In this document: positions 34,191 through 46,214 of the stretch, piece after piece | How the letters are laid out: the number at the start of each line of letters is the position of its first letter | Numbering within the stretch: the first letter of the stretch is position 1 | Translations under genes and position numbers: made by a program | Notes under the pieces: model-generated | Seen by the model: only the letters and a program-made list of their open reading frames with translations | Database searches by the model: none | Told to the model about the DNA's origin: nothing | Assembly (NCBI GenBank): GCA_018398585.1 | Contig: JAGTTD010000018.1 | Location: 10,423,501 to 10,487,500 of the forward strand | DNA: 64,000 nucleotides | From: Simmondsia chinensis | Lineage: Eukaryota; Streptophyta; Magnoliopsida; Caryophyllales; Simmondsiaceae | Direction: 5' to 3'

Positions 34191-35146
34191 TACTTTGGTG
34201 GAATCAACACTGGCAGCCTGATTAAGTATTCCTTGATGGCCTCGAAAGCTGCTTGATGTGGCTCCTTCCACTTGAAGTCCTTCTTGGGCTTTAGTCTCAG
34301 CAATGGAGAGAAGACTTTGGTTTTCCCTATGACATTTGAAATGAAACATCCCAGGAAATTAACTTGCCCCAAGAAGTGTTGAAGGTCCTTTTTGCTCGAA
34401 GGTGGTTTTGCCTGTTGAATGGCCTTAGCCTTTAACGTCCACCTCAATGCCCCTGTCATGTACCAAAAAACTAAGGAAGTTTCCAGCACTCCAGCCAGAG
34501 GCACATTTTAATGGGTTCATCTTGAGGTTATGGCTCCTCATCCTAAGGAATGCCCCTCTTAAATCTTCCAAGTGTTTAGTTTGCGACTTTGATTTGACCA
34601 CAATGTCATCATGTTCATGGCTCTCTGATAGGTTTCAGCAGCGTTTTTCAAGCCAAATGGCATAGCCACCCACATAAAGGTCCCTATTTGACCTAGGACA
34701 CCTAAATGTTGTCTTGTGGGTATCCTCCAAAGAAATCATATCTTGGTAGTACCCACAATAACCATCCATGAAGGATAAGCCCTCATCCCTTGAGGTTGAA
34801 CCAATGAGCACATCAGCTATTGGCATTGGGTATTCATCCTTTGGGGTGGCTGCATTCAGAACTCTAAAATTAATACAAACTCCGATTTTGTAGTTTTTTT
34901 TTTAATGACAAAAACAATGTTTGCTAACCATTCAACATACCTGGCGGTTCCGATGAATTTGGCCTTTAAAAGTCTCTCAATCTCTTCTTTGATCAAATTA
35001 ATTACTTGTTGGGACATCTTTCTCTTGGCCTGAATAATGGGCCTCGAGCATTGCTTGATAGGAAGCCTATGTTCAACCACCTTTTTGTCTAGGTCAAGCA
35101 TATCATGATGTTCCCAGGCAAAGAAGTCCTTGAACTCATGAAGCAA
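34190..35146 (-). pseudogene. pol: Reverse transcriptase of Tat element G
   Basis: The segment at 34856-35146 holds the RT entry (FKDFFAWEHHDMLDLD, HRLPIKQCSRPIIQAKR, IERLLKAKFI, WLANIVFVIKK). The segment at 34635-34826 has FMDGYCGYYQDMI and TTFRCP, matching motif A and downstream. The catalytic box lies around 34590-34620 and is out of frame. The segment at 34190-34504 gives QHFLGQVNFLGCFISN and VFSPLLRLK, the connection to RNase H. Frameshifts at about 34500, 34630 and 34850. Confidence 0.8.
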
Positions 35147-35517
35147 GGTTAAATACTACTTCCTCTACTCTTCAGAAAGTAGAGCACTTAGATAGGTAGG
35201 TCTTAGGTCTTCTGTTGAGCCAAAGTTAAACTCGAGGAGGGGGTCTTGAACTTCAAACCTCAAATCCTCCATCTTAGCCCAGCACTATTCTTAGGTCAGA
35301 TAGCTCCAACTCTTTCTCTTATGTCATTTAGACTTCAAGGCCATTTCCATTTATTGACTGCTTAGCCCAAAGCTGGCCCTCTACATGCCAAGCGATGAGC
35401 TTTGCTATGACTGAGGAAACAGCCTTCTATACCATTACTGGGAGGTCCTGGCTCCTCCGCATAAGGCTTCTAGTGTGCCTAGAGGTCTCCTTCATCAAGA
35501 AGGGCTCTCATGCATCC

Positions 35518-36261
35518 TCAAAAGTTAGAGTCTTCTAACTGTACATCCGCTTTATCAACCTCAGCTTTGATAAGTGGGCTGTTAAAGATGGATATCATTT
35601 CTTGGTGTTGGGCAGACTGAGGAGTGCTCCTTTTGATATCAAGTGGTCCTACGCCGTCTTCATAGAATTTTGCCTCAACCGAATTAGAGCAAGCCATGAA
35701 TGGCTTGTTATCTGCCATAACAATCTCATATTTGTCATGGTTTCAGAAGACTAACAACTGGTGAAGTGAAGAAATGATACAATAATTGGCATGTAGGAAA
35801 TCTCTCCTAAGCAAAGCATTGTAGCTCGAGGTAGTATCCACTACAAAGAAGGTGGTTAGCTTGCTTAAGCTGCCAACAATTAACTTAAATCAGGATGACC
35901 CCTTCAGACTTTGAGGTGGCTCTAGAAAAGCCACATATCATAACATCTGAAGTAATCAAGTCATCTTGAGATTTACCAATGACCCTAACATATATGAAGG
36001 AAAGACGTTAATGGCAGCGCCATTATCCACCAAGAACCTATTCACTAGAATTCCATCGAATTTGGCCTTGATGTATATAGGCCTAATGTGTTTATTGGCA
36101 GTATTAGTCCCATCAAACATCATCTTCATTATGTCAAGTGTATCATCAGTTGAATTTGACGTTAGGGTTATAATTTTAAAAGACAAAGGATCCGGGTTAC
36201 ATTTGGTAGCTGCTACTTCATATACAAGCTCAGCCTGGGGATCTTCATCTAATGCTATCAC
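35518..36261 (-). pseudogene. pol: Protease region of Tat element G
   Basis: The segment at 35956-36261 contains KAKFDGILVNRFLVDNGAAINVFPS. The active-site triplet is DNG where a functional enzyme has DTG or DSG, so it looks impaired. The rest (35518-35955) is broken by stops and includes MADNKPFMACSNSVEAKFYEDG, the linker before RT in this lineage. Confidence 0.7.
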
Positions 36262-39200
36262 ATCTTTCTCTGGCCTTCTTGAGCATTAGTTGCCGTGAAC
36301 TCCAAAGGAAGGAGCAGGATAATTCTAACATCAACCTTTAGAGGGAGCGTTCCAAACTATATTGGGGCTCCTTGGTTAGTTTCCTTCTTAGGACTGCCAT
36401 CCATTGGCACATCCTAAGCTTTTGAGGACCGCCATCAGTTAGCATGTCCGGATCTAGAGGTTGGTCCTTTGGCTCAGCCCCTAGAGTTTGAGATTCCTCC
36501 ATAAGTTGCGAAAAATCTTATTTGTGGAAATCATTCTCTTTGTTAGACCATGTGACAGTTCTGAGGTTCCACTAGATTAATGCTGAGAGGGTTGTACCCA
36601 CCAAGATCATATCATTGATGACTTTCAAGCCAAAGAATTCTTGGCAAGTTAATCCCACCAAGATTTTTTTCCTTTAGAAGATGAGAGACTAGTCCATCTC
36701 TAAAACTTCTTACATGGCCCACCTTTACCGGCAGTGGTAAAAGGTCTAGGTTCAGCTACTGGATCTTCCAGATCCATAGGCTCAGTTTACTTGCCTTTAT
36801 GGGCGTTGGCCTCCTCTTCAGATAGCCTAGATGAGCAAGTATCAAGCAAAGCTATTCGTTGTGCGGCCTTCTTTCGTAGTTTCCTTCTCTTCTGAGTTTG
36901 AGTAAGGCTGGAGGGACCTGTATCTCTTTGCTGAAGGTGGTGCCTTCTCCAAACGTTACCAAAATGGACGCCACAAGGTTGGTGCCCTAACTGTCGTGGT
37001 CCCTGACTGGTGTCCATTTCAAGCAGGTGGTATTTTGGATTTCTCTTTAGGTGCCCAGTCCTCATGATAGTCCAGCCCTTTGAAGGGGGATCTTAAGTAG
37101 GCTCGTATCTTCGGGACTTCTTAGATGGCATCTTCAATTCCAAGAGAGGATCAGTTGGGGAAATGTACTGAGGACGCAGCTTAAGTTTCCTCACTGCTCC
37201 TTGTATTTTCCCACAACAATGGTGGCGTGCCTTGTAGGATGCCTTCTCCAGATCTTGAGATGTTTTTTCTCGATTTGTAAGGCTCTGAGTGCACCCATGA
37301 TCACCACTGATTTCCATATCCAGCTCCTCATCCACTATTAGTATGATGGCTGAAATGTTGTGGAGTTTGATTAGTGAGTTCTTAAAAACAGAACATTTGT
37401 TTGTGGGATGGAGTTCAGATATGTGCCAATGTCAAATTCCATCATCAAGCATTGGGAACCTTAGTACTCCCTCAATGACCAGCCACTCAAATAGGCTGTT
37501 CGCCACCCTTGCATTTTGGCTGTCGTTCAAAACCATCTTTCTCCTGTAGAGGGGGAAAGGATTAGCCTAGACACTACAGTAATCATTTTTAGAAAAAGTG
37601 TCAATAATGTTGACTTGAAGAGGACTAGTAAAGGGTTCTTTATCAACATTCATCTATCCTTCTCCAGGGATGATTAGTTCCCTTGCCTCAATAGCGTCTT
37701 GAACCACTTTTCTAAAGATCACACAGTTCTTCATTAAATGAGTAAACGAATCATGCCATTTACAATATACCTTTCCCTTTGTTGAATTGGGGTCAGGTTT
37801 TCTATGTTTGCCCCTAATTGTGAGTGTATTATTCGCCTCAAGCCAATCAAATATGACATTAGCTCTTGAGGGGTCAAATGAGTACTTCCTCAAGTCTTGA
37901 GATTGATATGACTTCCTGGCTTTGATATCCTTATTGACTAAAGGATTGCAAACCATAGGAGGTCCTTTGACGTACCCGGTAATGTCAATTTCATAAGAAG
38001 GATCTGTATCCTCTTCAATTAAGTCGTGTACATATGTTCCAAACACGTTATTTTTTGTGAGGCTTTCTTTTTTTAAGACAGCCTCGTATCTAGCGGTATT
38101 CTGCCAACTATAGAAGCATTGTGAAGTTCACTGTACGAGGGACTAGCCTAGGTTTGCGATACCGATTATCCACCGCTTCTCTACCTTAGCAATTAAATCT
38201 TACCAAATGCTCGAGGGCTGGCACACTTCCTTGTCCTTAGATAAGGGAAAACTCAAAGATTTTGTATACTCGAGGGAAAGGGTAATCCTTGTCATTATAG
38301 TCAGGGTGAGGTTTACTATACAAGGGTCTATTAACCCTCATGACGCCTGGACCATACATCTATTTGATAAGGGCGGCCACTTGGTCTTGGAGGGGTAAGT
38401 TAGGCACATGGTTACGCACTTACCATTGCCCCCTAAGTAGTTGAGGGTCTTGAGGGGGATCTGGAGGATACCCCTGAGCTCTTATTACAATCGGGCATGG
38501 GAAAGGTTGCTGCCCTCCATGCCTGGGGTAGCCCCTTAATCATTTCGCTCATGCGTTTAATTGGCACGAAGAATGTTCCAGCAAACCTGGTTTACATGGC
38601 ATGCCTGAGGGCACACCTACATTAGTAAGCTGTTGGTTCATCTTTGCTTGATTAGTCCCAATGATATAATCTTGAGGACATGAGTGGTTAGCTTGCCCTC
38701 CTGTGTGATAAGTACGAAGCGATCTAAGAGGAAAGGCCTGGTCCCCAAAAGTGGGTATCCATCCTTGCACACCTATTTCAAGGCCTTGAGTGGGCCTCGA
38801 GGCAACCTCTCCAACTTGAGGATCCCTTAAAGCCAGAGAGAATCCTTGATTTGAAGGTCCAGCAACACCAAGGGGCACATTGCCATTCCTATGGCTAGAT
38901 TCCAAGTGTGTAACACTTGGGTTAGACACAATTAGGTTTCCCATTCTCTCAGGGACTATGTAATCCACCTAAGCAATTGGTAACTGTGGGCTTGAAGGAG
39001 CAGCATGTGGGTATCCAGTTGGAACTAATAGAGGAAGTGTAGGCTTAAGTTAACTGATGTCCTCTCTAAACGCTTGGACTAAACCATTATGAGCCTCAGC
39101 CTATCTAACCAAGATAGGCTCGACCTCTACTACTGTCTATCTTGCCACGTCCTTAGCAATAATCCTAGCAGTAGAAAACAAGGTTGAGTTCATTTCAACT

Positions 39201-39394
39201 GAGACTCTGTCAGTTTCTCTATGAAGCCTTTCATTCATTGAGGTTCCACCGTTATTTATCACGGCTCTCATAGTGGCAAAGTTTTCATGCTGAGCAGCTA
39301 GAGTATTCTCTGTTTCATCACATTGTTTCTCAAAGGCCTCTCTCATGGTTTGTTGAACCCTTTGATCCATGATTTCGAAACAACGTTTAAGCAT
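36262..39394 (-). pseudogene. gag: Gag region of Tat element G
   Basis: The 5' part at 39137-39394 reads MLKRCFEIMDQRVQQTMREAF, a coiled-coil-like start. The segment at 38549-38968 is a low-complexity segment. The capsid-proximal part expected near 38050-38500 is broken. The segment at 37654-38046 reads GPPMVCNPLVNKDIKARKS, SFDPSRANVIFDWLEAN and KVYCKWHDSFTHLMKNC, the gag C-terminus of Tat/Ogre type with a partial zinc-like motif (YCKWH). The segments at 37093-37335 and 36787-37065 are basic, frame-shifted pieces leading to the protease. All are interrupted. Confidence 0.65.
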
Positions 39395-39758
39395 GGCTGT
39401 GAAACTCTTTCAAGAAAGGCCATCAAGCCCAATACGTTCATCTTTTAGGATGTCATCATCACCATCGTTTTCACTACCGCAGATTTGGCTAGTCTCATCC
39501 CTTCATGTTATAGGGCTTTGTTCGAGAGGGTGCTCAAGTGGGGACCCAATTAAGGTTAAGTCTTCTGGTTCCTCATGCTCAAGAGCACTAGACCTCCTGG
39601 TTCTGATCATTGGTGAATGGTCTGAGATTACTTTCTGGTAATGAACGATGGGTTGAAGATAATGAAGTCTTTGCTTTAAGTCTCCCACTATGATACCCAA
39701 AAGTCATGTTTACTATATTTGTTAGTTTTTGATCATGACATGGTCGCCATAATACAAA
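39395..39758 (-). other. Leader and possible PBS of element G
   Basis: Between gag and the 5' LTR. In element sense TGGCGACCATGTCATGATC (reverse complement of 39731-39749) lies about ten bases from the inferred LTR end and is the best PBS candidate. The exact tRNA is not clear to me. The remaining 300 bases show no signal. Confidence 0.4.
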
Positions 39759-41131
39759 TGAAAACAAACATCCAAAAGGCACTGACCATGACTAGGGAGT
39801 GAGCCCAAATTTGGACAACATGTCTTTTACCTCAACCACTCACCATTTTCAAAGAAAAGATTGTGATATTTTGGTATATCAAACTTCTGATATTGGGCGA
39901 GTTTTGCTTATACTTCAATTAAGAAGACTTCCAGATTTTTTGTTATTTTTATATTTTTAGACAAAAAATTAAAGTGGCTAAGGTCCTAACCCAAGTGGCA
40001 GTTACAGTGACAGAGTCAGGCCCACAAACACCTTTCCTCGTACACTTAAAAGTCAGGAAAACGTGGAGACAAACCCAAGAGTTCAGCAATCCAATTACAA
40101 GCCCGAGTCTACAAATTTTTAGGCCTGGCACCCTTGACTTATAATAACTCGAATGAGTTAAAGGTCTGACAAGATTTAGATGGAGCAAACCGTATTTGGG
40201 TCACTCGATTAGGACCAATGCAATCAAGGTCATGCCTTCACCATCAAAGCCCTAAACAATGGCGCAAACCTAAATTCACCTAGCTTATTAAGCAGTGACT
40301 GTAATGTTAAGACCAACGCAATCAGGATCAAGTCTTGGCTGTCAAAGCCTTAAACTAAAGCCTCAATTCTTTATTTGTCGATTTTGGGAACAGATTAAAA
40401 TAAAGAGTTCATACATGAAGACCCAAAGCACTGCATTACTAAAGAAGCAAGTACAATAAGATCTATGCTATGCTAGACTGAGTTCAGTTACGCGACTACT
40501 AGGCAAAAAGCATAAGTGTGCTGTAAAGAAAACTTGAAGAACTTTTATATGAGTGTTTGTGTGTATGTTTTGGACTAAAACATAGTCTCTTATTTACAAA
40601 AAAACTAAATAATGGCTGCCCTCTATTTCCGTAGAATTTTCTTCCCACATCAGGTCTCCGCTCCTTAAGCACATGAATGAACCATGAACGTCCCCTTGAT
40701 TTGGTGCTCAAGCGTATTTCTTGAAGCCCACGTTCGCATTTGCAGCCGAAGTCTCTTCTAGATGCTCCGAGATTCTCTTGGATAAAGCTTGGTGCCCACG
40801 CATCTAAAATTACGCTCCAAGTAATAGTCTCGAGCTTTTTTTTTTTTTTTTTTTTTTTTGAACAGAACAGTCTCGAGCTTAGATACCACCTATCTTGCAG
40901 CCTTTTCCCTTGCCTCTTGAGCTCGAGCTCCCTTTATCCTTCAACCATCTCGAGCCTCAAGTGGCTAGTACCCTTGTTAGGGTGGTAAAATTCTCAAGAC
41001 ATTAGGCTCGAGACGCCATTATCATAGTACCTAGAGGTCTGAATCTCCTCGAGGAGGACCTCACGTGATAAGCACATGGTACTTTGCCCAAACACTGTCA
41101 TCCCAACTCCCTCGAAATTAAGGTGTAAACA
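39759..41131 (-). repeat. 5' LTR of Tat element G
   Basis: In element sense it starts TGTTTACACCTTAATTTCGAGGG at 41131. It matches LTR J (52319-54471, plus strand) over most of its length, for example ATCTTGTCAGACCTTTAACTC near 40150-40180 against ATCTTGTCAAGCTTTAACTC near 54043. The inner edge is set within about ten bases. It contains a short poly(T) insertion at 40838-40868. Confidence 0.75.
40838..40868 (-). mobile_element. Second tiny poly(A)-type insertion with 12-bp TSD
   Basis: A run of T followed by GAACAGAAC, flanked by copies of AGTCTCGAGCTT at 40826-40837 and 40869-40880. Same pattern as 33946-33969: a few unique bases plus a poly(A) tail on the minus strand. Confidence 0.6.
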
Positions 41132-42429
41132 GAACCCCCTATTTTGCATGCTAACCCCCCCCCCCCCCAAAGATATTCTTCACAGTTTGAGAAGCATATG
41201 CTCCGATTTATGGAAAACACTACACAACTAGTTCGGTCTCCCTCTCAATCTATTGAAAATTTAGGAACTAGATAGAGCAATTTCCCAAACACTAAATAAG
41301 AGAGAGGAAAGAAGGTCACCCTCCTAATAAACACTAACAAACCCGGCAGAGTTGACCAGTTCTAACCCTGGCTTTCTCACTCACTAGTTAAGGTTGTATG
41401 TACGTCAGAAGAGGGGGAACCCAAAGGATGAGGAGATCGAGGTTAAGAAAGAGAGTGCAAATTCGCTCCTATTACTGATGGAGAGGGACCACAAGAAAGA
41501 TCATATGAACCTGTCGTACCCTTCCCTTCAGCCTTAGGTAGACGGAGATCTTGGGTGCCAGCACCCCACCCAAGTTTAGAGATCATGGGGCCTTCATGGT
41601 CCTGTGTGTCATTAAGGAGAGTTGCACTATTCAAGCCCTCTTACATCTAGGAGCGAGTGTAAACCAGATCCCATACTCAATTTTTTAGGAATTATGTATA
41701 GGAGAACTTAAGCCGTCTAATTTCACACTTTAATTGGCTGATAGGTCAGAGCACATACCTCACGAGGTGTTGGAAGATGTACTTGTCAAAGTTGACAAGT
41801 TTGTCTTCCTAATTGATTTTATTGTTTTAGATATGGACCTCATCCTTAGGAGAAGGAACAACTCTCCTATCATTCTAGGTCAACCGCTCATAGCAACGAC
41901 CGACGTTGTGATTCATTATAGGACGAGAGTGTTAAAGGTTTCTTTCGGAAACCTCAAGGGAAAATTAATTGCTCAAACATTGCCCGGCACCATGAGATTA
42001 AAGACAAGTTAGAGTGTTACAAGGTTGACGCTATTGACCCTTTGGTAAAGTTGGGTGCACCCGACTGTATTTTTGTGCTGAATGGAGTAATGTCCCTATC
42101 GGTGTCAATAACTATGAGTTAATTGGTAAGTCATCACCTAAGCATGATGGGACAGGAATTCAAGACCCAAATGTTAGCCGAGTCGCCACCTTGAATGACC
42201 ACTAAACTAAGAACGTTGTTCGATTAGGGGACTGTCCTCATGAGCTTGACATGTTTCGCTTCGAGGACGTCACCTCAGATTTTTTATGCCAGATAACTGT
42301 ACGCCATGTCCTGCTAAAGACGTTAAACTTAACGCTCCTAGGAGGTAACCTAGTCTTTTTTTTTTTCTTTTCATAGTATAAATTGATTTTTGGATTGACC
42401 TACCTGTATTTTTCAGGACACTTTGTTAA
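41132..42429 (+). pseudogene. Athila-like remnant H: gag end, protease, 3' region
   Basis: A leader with C14 (41155-41168) is followed by broken coding. At about 41560-42010 the protease region reads LGASVNQIPYSIF, NFTL.LADRSEHIPHEV, EDVLVKVDKFVFLIDFIVLDMD and PIILGQPLIATTDVVIHYR. These match the C1 and C2 proteases. The active-site Asp is His (LLHLGAS). After the protease there is no RT or integrase. By 42330 the sequence reaches GCTCCTAGGAGGTAACC, the counterpart of the C1 post-pol motif at 22720. H is therefore either an internally deleted or a gag-protease-only element. G inserted at its left edge. Confidence 0.6.
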
Positions 42430-44483
42430 TGATGTGTTTTAAAAGTGTATTTAAAAACCGTCTACTCGCAAGCGTACGAGATTGCCGTAGCTTCGTCGGG
42501 TATATGGGCCGTGTCCATAAGGAATTGTTGTTAAGTTAGAACTAACACTTAATGAACAGTTGAAAATTAGTTGTTTTTGGGTTGGTTCGAGTTATCAAGT
42601 AAACAAAAGCAATTAAACAATGAAAGGGATGTCAATTCAATTAAGGATAGTTTAGAGAGTGAATTAGTAGCTCTATTCATATCCCATTATTATATTTTAA
42701 TTAGGACGACAATGAAGGTCCTAGGCTACAAGCTCTAGTCCTAGTTTTTTTTTTTTTTTTTTGGTAAGTCAGCATTTTTTTTTTAATTACCAAAAAGAGT
42801 AAAGTACAAGTGTACAGGGGCATACCCCTAACAAGTCCAAACAACCTACATGTCAGGTGGGACAACAATGCAAAACACATATATAAAACTAAGAAGGAGA
42901 AACAAGGCCAAAGGGCCAAAGAGAAAGGAGAAAAGCCTCCTACAAATAAAAATACAAAGGAAAAAGAGAAACGAAAAGAAAAGTAAAGAAGGGGAGATCA
43001 ATCCCCAAGAGAAGCAACAGCTGCTCGAGTCATCCGACGCTCAACCTTTCTCGAGCGGCGAAAGGAGGAATCGGTCCAACCAGTGTTAGAAGAGTCAACA
43101 GTAGATGAATACATCACAACACTAGCACCTCGGGTGAGAGGAGCAAGGCTCGGAACACTAGCCTCACGGTTCAGGGGACAATAAATAGGCGAAGCTAATA
43201 TTGGCGAGTCATGAGAATCCGAAGAGATGCAGAAATCAGAAAGGTCCGGAGGAACTAGACACCACGGAATCGATCAGAGGCGGCATCAGGACGGGACACA
43301 GAGGAGGTCCTAAGAACCCGAGAGCCCGAAGAGTCCGGGGAATCCGAGAGTCCAAGAAAAGAGACAGCATCCAAAGCATCTCGAAACAAACCCGGAGCAG
43401 TAGCAACAACCCAGGGGGGGAGAAAATGGGGCCGGGTGGGCTGGAAGCACCGTGGCTTCCAGCCCACGTGTAGCATAACCTATCTAAAGGCATAACCTAT
43501 CTTATCACTCTAAGTGTAGCATATGTTATATCATTAGGACTACTTAATTCCTTTATTACTCCTAATTCAATATTGATGGTTATAAAAGATTGGGTTAAAG
43601 GTTGGGTACAACCGTAACCCTCCCCACGCATGAAATTCTGTTATGTTATGGTCTAGGCTATAAGCATTAGATTAATCACTGCAAAGTAGGAGATCTAGAT
43701 ATGGCTACAAGCACACATACAGAAATACAAACGATCATGAATAACTCCCCTTAGGGATGCGAATATAACATAACTAAATTATCGTCTAGAAAAATACAAA
43801 ATGGAGATACGGACGGCTACTTGTCCTTCATCCCTAAACTAAAGCGTCTACTCCACCGTGGGTGTTTTACACATCTTGTAATTCAAATAAAAGAAAAATA
43901 ATGCATAAAACAAACTAGAAGTAAAGACTCCCTCGATCGTGTGCTGAAGTTGATCCGACCCTAAATCCTCCCAGTACTCTAACCACCTGTGCTTCGGCGT
44001 TTGAGAGCACGCAGATCTCGTAGCGGCTTCGTGTTCGAGAGGAAGGGAAGAGGCGTGGCTGGAAAAGATACCTAAACATAGACCCCCCCCCCCCCCCCTC
44101 CCCGGTCTATTTATAATGCGAGCATCATTTAGGGCTGCGAGTGCAGAGCCATCACCGATCCATTGGCAGATTGGGCCGATCGATTCGTAAGATTTATGTG
44201 AAAATGCCAATCGATCAATGTTGTTGGCCGATCGATAGTAGGGCTCACTGCTTTGTCCACCGAATTGGAAACCGACGAGTCTTCCTTTTTGTACACGTGG
44301 TCGAATTTCTCCGAATAGTCTTCAAATGTGCTTAAATAATGCCTGCTTTTGCTGCTATTCATCCTCTGTTTGCTCTGATGTGTTCCAAGTATAAATGTAC
44401 CGAAATGACAATCAAAACTCTCATGCAGAAGCCAAATATATCACAAGAATGAGAATAAAGTATGTAAAACATGAGGCACATCA
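42430..44483 (+). mobile_element. LTR-like insertion K (probable solo LTR)
   Basis: Bounded by perfect inverted ends TGATGTG (42430-42436) and CACATCA (44477-44483), as in LTRs. Flanks GTTAA (42425-42429) and GTTAC (44484-44488) match at four of five bases. No coding. It contains ACTCGCAAGCGTACGAG near the left end, a C16 run at 44083-44098, and a poly(T)-headed insertion from about 42745. No second LTR is seen. The orientation is inferred only from the right end resembling LTR 3' ends. Confidence 0.55.
42745..43485 (-). mobile_element. Possible LINE-type retroposon fragment in K
   Basis: Starts with an 18-base T run, GGTAAGTCAGCA and another T run, then about 700 bases that are GC-richer than the surroundings and end near a direct repeat CATAACCTATCT (about 43484 and 43501). 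On the minus strand it would be a 3' end with a poly(A) tail. The short open frames (43236-43493 minus, 42850-43089 plus) match nothing I know. No clear TSD. It could instead be a captured transcript end. Confidence 0.35.
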
Positions 44484-44849
44484 GTTACCCATACCATGGA
44501 TTACTTTGTTTACCGGATGTACCAAGTACTTGTGTTTTTGAAAATTTCCTAGCACTTTTACAGAGTTCACTTGGTCAATTTGGCTTGATTTGTCTTATTA
44601 TGTAGCCCTGTCTCTTTGCGAGCCCTTTTGGGATGTCCTTCGCCACACCCTAGTCGACTTTATTCGATTAGCGTACTCGACTACTCATCATCCATGCAGT
44701 AATATTTACAAGCTTTGATATTGCGTATGAAATGGTTGAATAATAATAACCTTAAAAAAAGATGTGGCATCTCTAAAAAGCAATAAAAAAATTACAAATT
44801 GCATTTTTTAGTTCCCAGTTAATACTGCACATTAAAAACTCCTGGATCC
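44484..44849. other. Unassigned sequence between K and hAT2
   Basis: If K inserted into H, this should be H's continuation, but I see no clear match to C1 or C2. No ORF, no repeat of note. It merges into hAT2 sequence without a visible terminal repeat. Confidence 0.3.
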
Positions 44850-46168
44850 TAGAATTCAAATGTACAAACTCTAACAAGACATCCTTATAAGGTATACATC
44901 TTTATGACATATATACCGTTGACCCCCATCTAGTACATGTATCTAATTTTTCCATGATATCTATCGAGTTTGACATAATTCTTTAAAATATTGTTGTCCA
45001 CTAGGAGATGTTCTAGATTGCTTTCATTACATTTCTTAAGATTGAAACACAACTACCTATGAGGCCTATTTCATCCATTACAATTAAATGTAAAATATGG
45101 CAAATACAATGTAACATTTAACATGGGTTTTAACGACCAAATTAACGTTTCAATAGAGGCGGTGTTGTTAGTCGCATTATCAAAAAAATACTCATAATTT
45201 TATCTTCAATCCCCCACCTACGGCATATCGGTAATATGGCATTCACGATTATGCAATCACTGTGGGACATTAGAACAGTCAAAAATAAATAATTCTTTTT
45301 TTTGCATTTTAAAGGATGAGTCAATCCAATGTGTAGTTATGCACATATAGGGTATTAGAGATTTCGTCGACCATGTATCAAACCTTAACGAGATCAAGCT
45401 CATGTTTGCCTTCAAAATTTCTTTAAGTTCACTTTTCTTTTGAAAAAATTCAGTAAAAGCATCATGTTTTAAAGTATTGCGAGGGGCCCTTTGTGCCACA
45501 GGATTTAGTGTTTGGTGACAACAACGGAGAAATCTAGGGTCCTCGGCCATGGTAAACAGCTTCTCGACCGAAATGCCATATCTAACTAATTCACGTCTAT
45601 TAGTGGCTTGTGAAAACCAAAAGCTAGAGAGTGCACCAAAGGAATGGTGCTAAAGGGATTGTTGTGATTTATACGCAGTTAAGACGGGGTGGGAACTTCT
45701 TAGGTGTCTTGGTAAATTTCTATTCCCAGCACCGGGTGGATGGCTGTGCCCTTTTTTATTATTGCAAAGTTTATAAAATGCCTTATTTTGTATACAATCT
45801 AAGGTAAAATATTGCCATACATGACTACTGGCACTTGTAGTAGAGCTAGACATTGCCGGATGTTCGGTCGTCGTGTTCTCTGAATCAAATGTTTCACAGA
45901 TGGTGGAAGCAGGTTGAGAATACCTCGCACTAGCCGATTCTGGAAAAGGTGATTCTTCTAAAGGAGTGGGCATGCCTGCAGGGGGATTATATTCAAATTG
46001 ATCAACATTTTCCCAATTTAAGGTGTCTATGAATGGTGGTGTCATAACAAGTTCTAAAAAATTGTGTTCTTCAGTATTAAACTCAACTCCTCTAATAATT
46101 GTTAGAGAAGATTGGGTCCTAGGGCCTTTGGGCAGTCGTGAAGAGCGAGAACCAGATCTGGCCTCCAT
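44850..46168 (-). pseudogene. hAT2 transposase, broken
   Basis: Starts MEARSGSRSSRLPKGPRTQS at 46168. The BED zinc finger is degenerate (SHVWQYFTLD, YKLCNNKKG, LPRHLRSSHP; first Cys replaced). A stop at about 45650 and a frame change follow, then 45257-45550 with MAEDPRFLRCCHQ, KANMSLISLRFDTWSTKS and YMCITTHWID, all RICESLEEPER-type. Further left, broken words such as NAILPICRRWGIEDKIMSI and IPYKDVLLEFV match the hAT1 copy. The C-terminus is missing. Confidence 0.8.
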
Positions 46169-46214
46169 ATGAAGATCCGCTATGTTCCGTGATATTAATA
46201 GTCTATTAAATGTG

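Larger units (their letters stand above)
33287..41131 (-). mobile_element. Tat/Ogre-like element G, 5' half
   Basis: Continuation of the element begun at 317-3264 (minus strand). From right to left: 5' LTR (39759-41131), leader, gag (about 36790-39394), protease region (35518-36261), RT (34190-35146), RNase H, and a second RNase H-like region that ends at the B insertion. The LTR end TGTTTACACC matches LTR J at 52319. The sequence right of 41131 belongs to Athila-like remnant H, so G probably inserted into H. Confidence 0.75.

Noticed and set aside
42850..43493. Open frames on both strands (79-90 residues), one Lys-rich, one Pro/Leu-rich
   Set aside because: Overlapping frames in a GC-richer, purine-biased repeat; no known domain, and each is the shadow of the other.
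44484..44850. Left terminal repeat of hAT2
   Set aside because: GATGTGGCATCTCTA near 44760 looks vaguely like a hAT end but does not pair with AGAGGTGGCCC at 50298.
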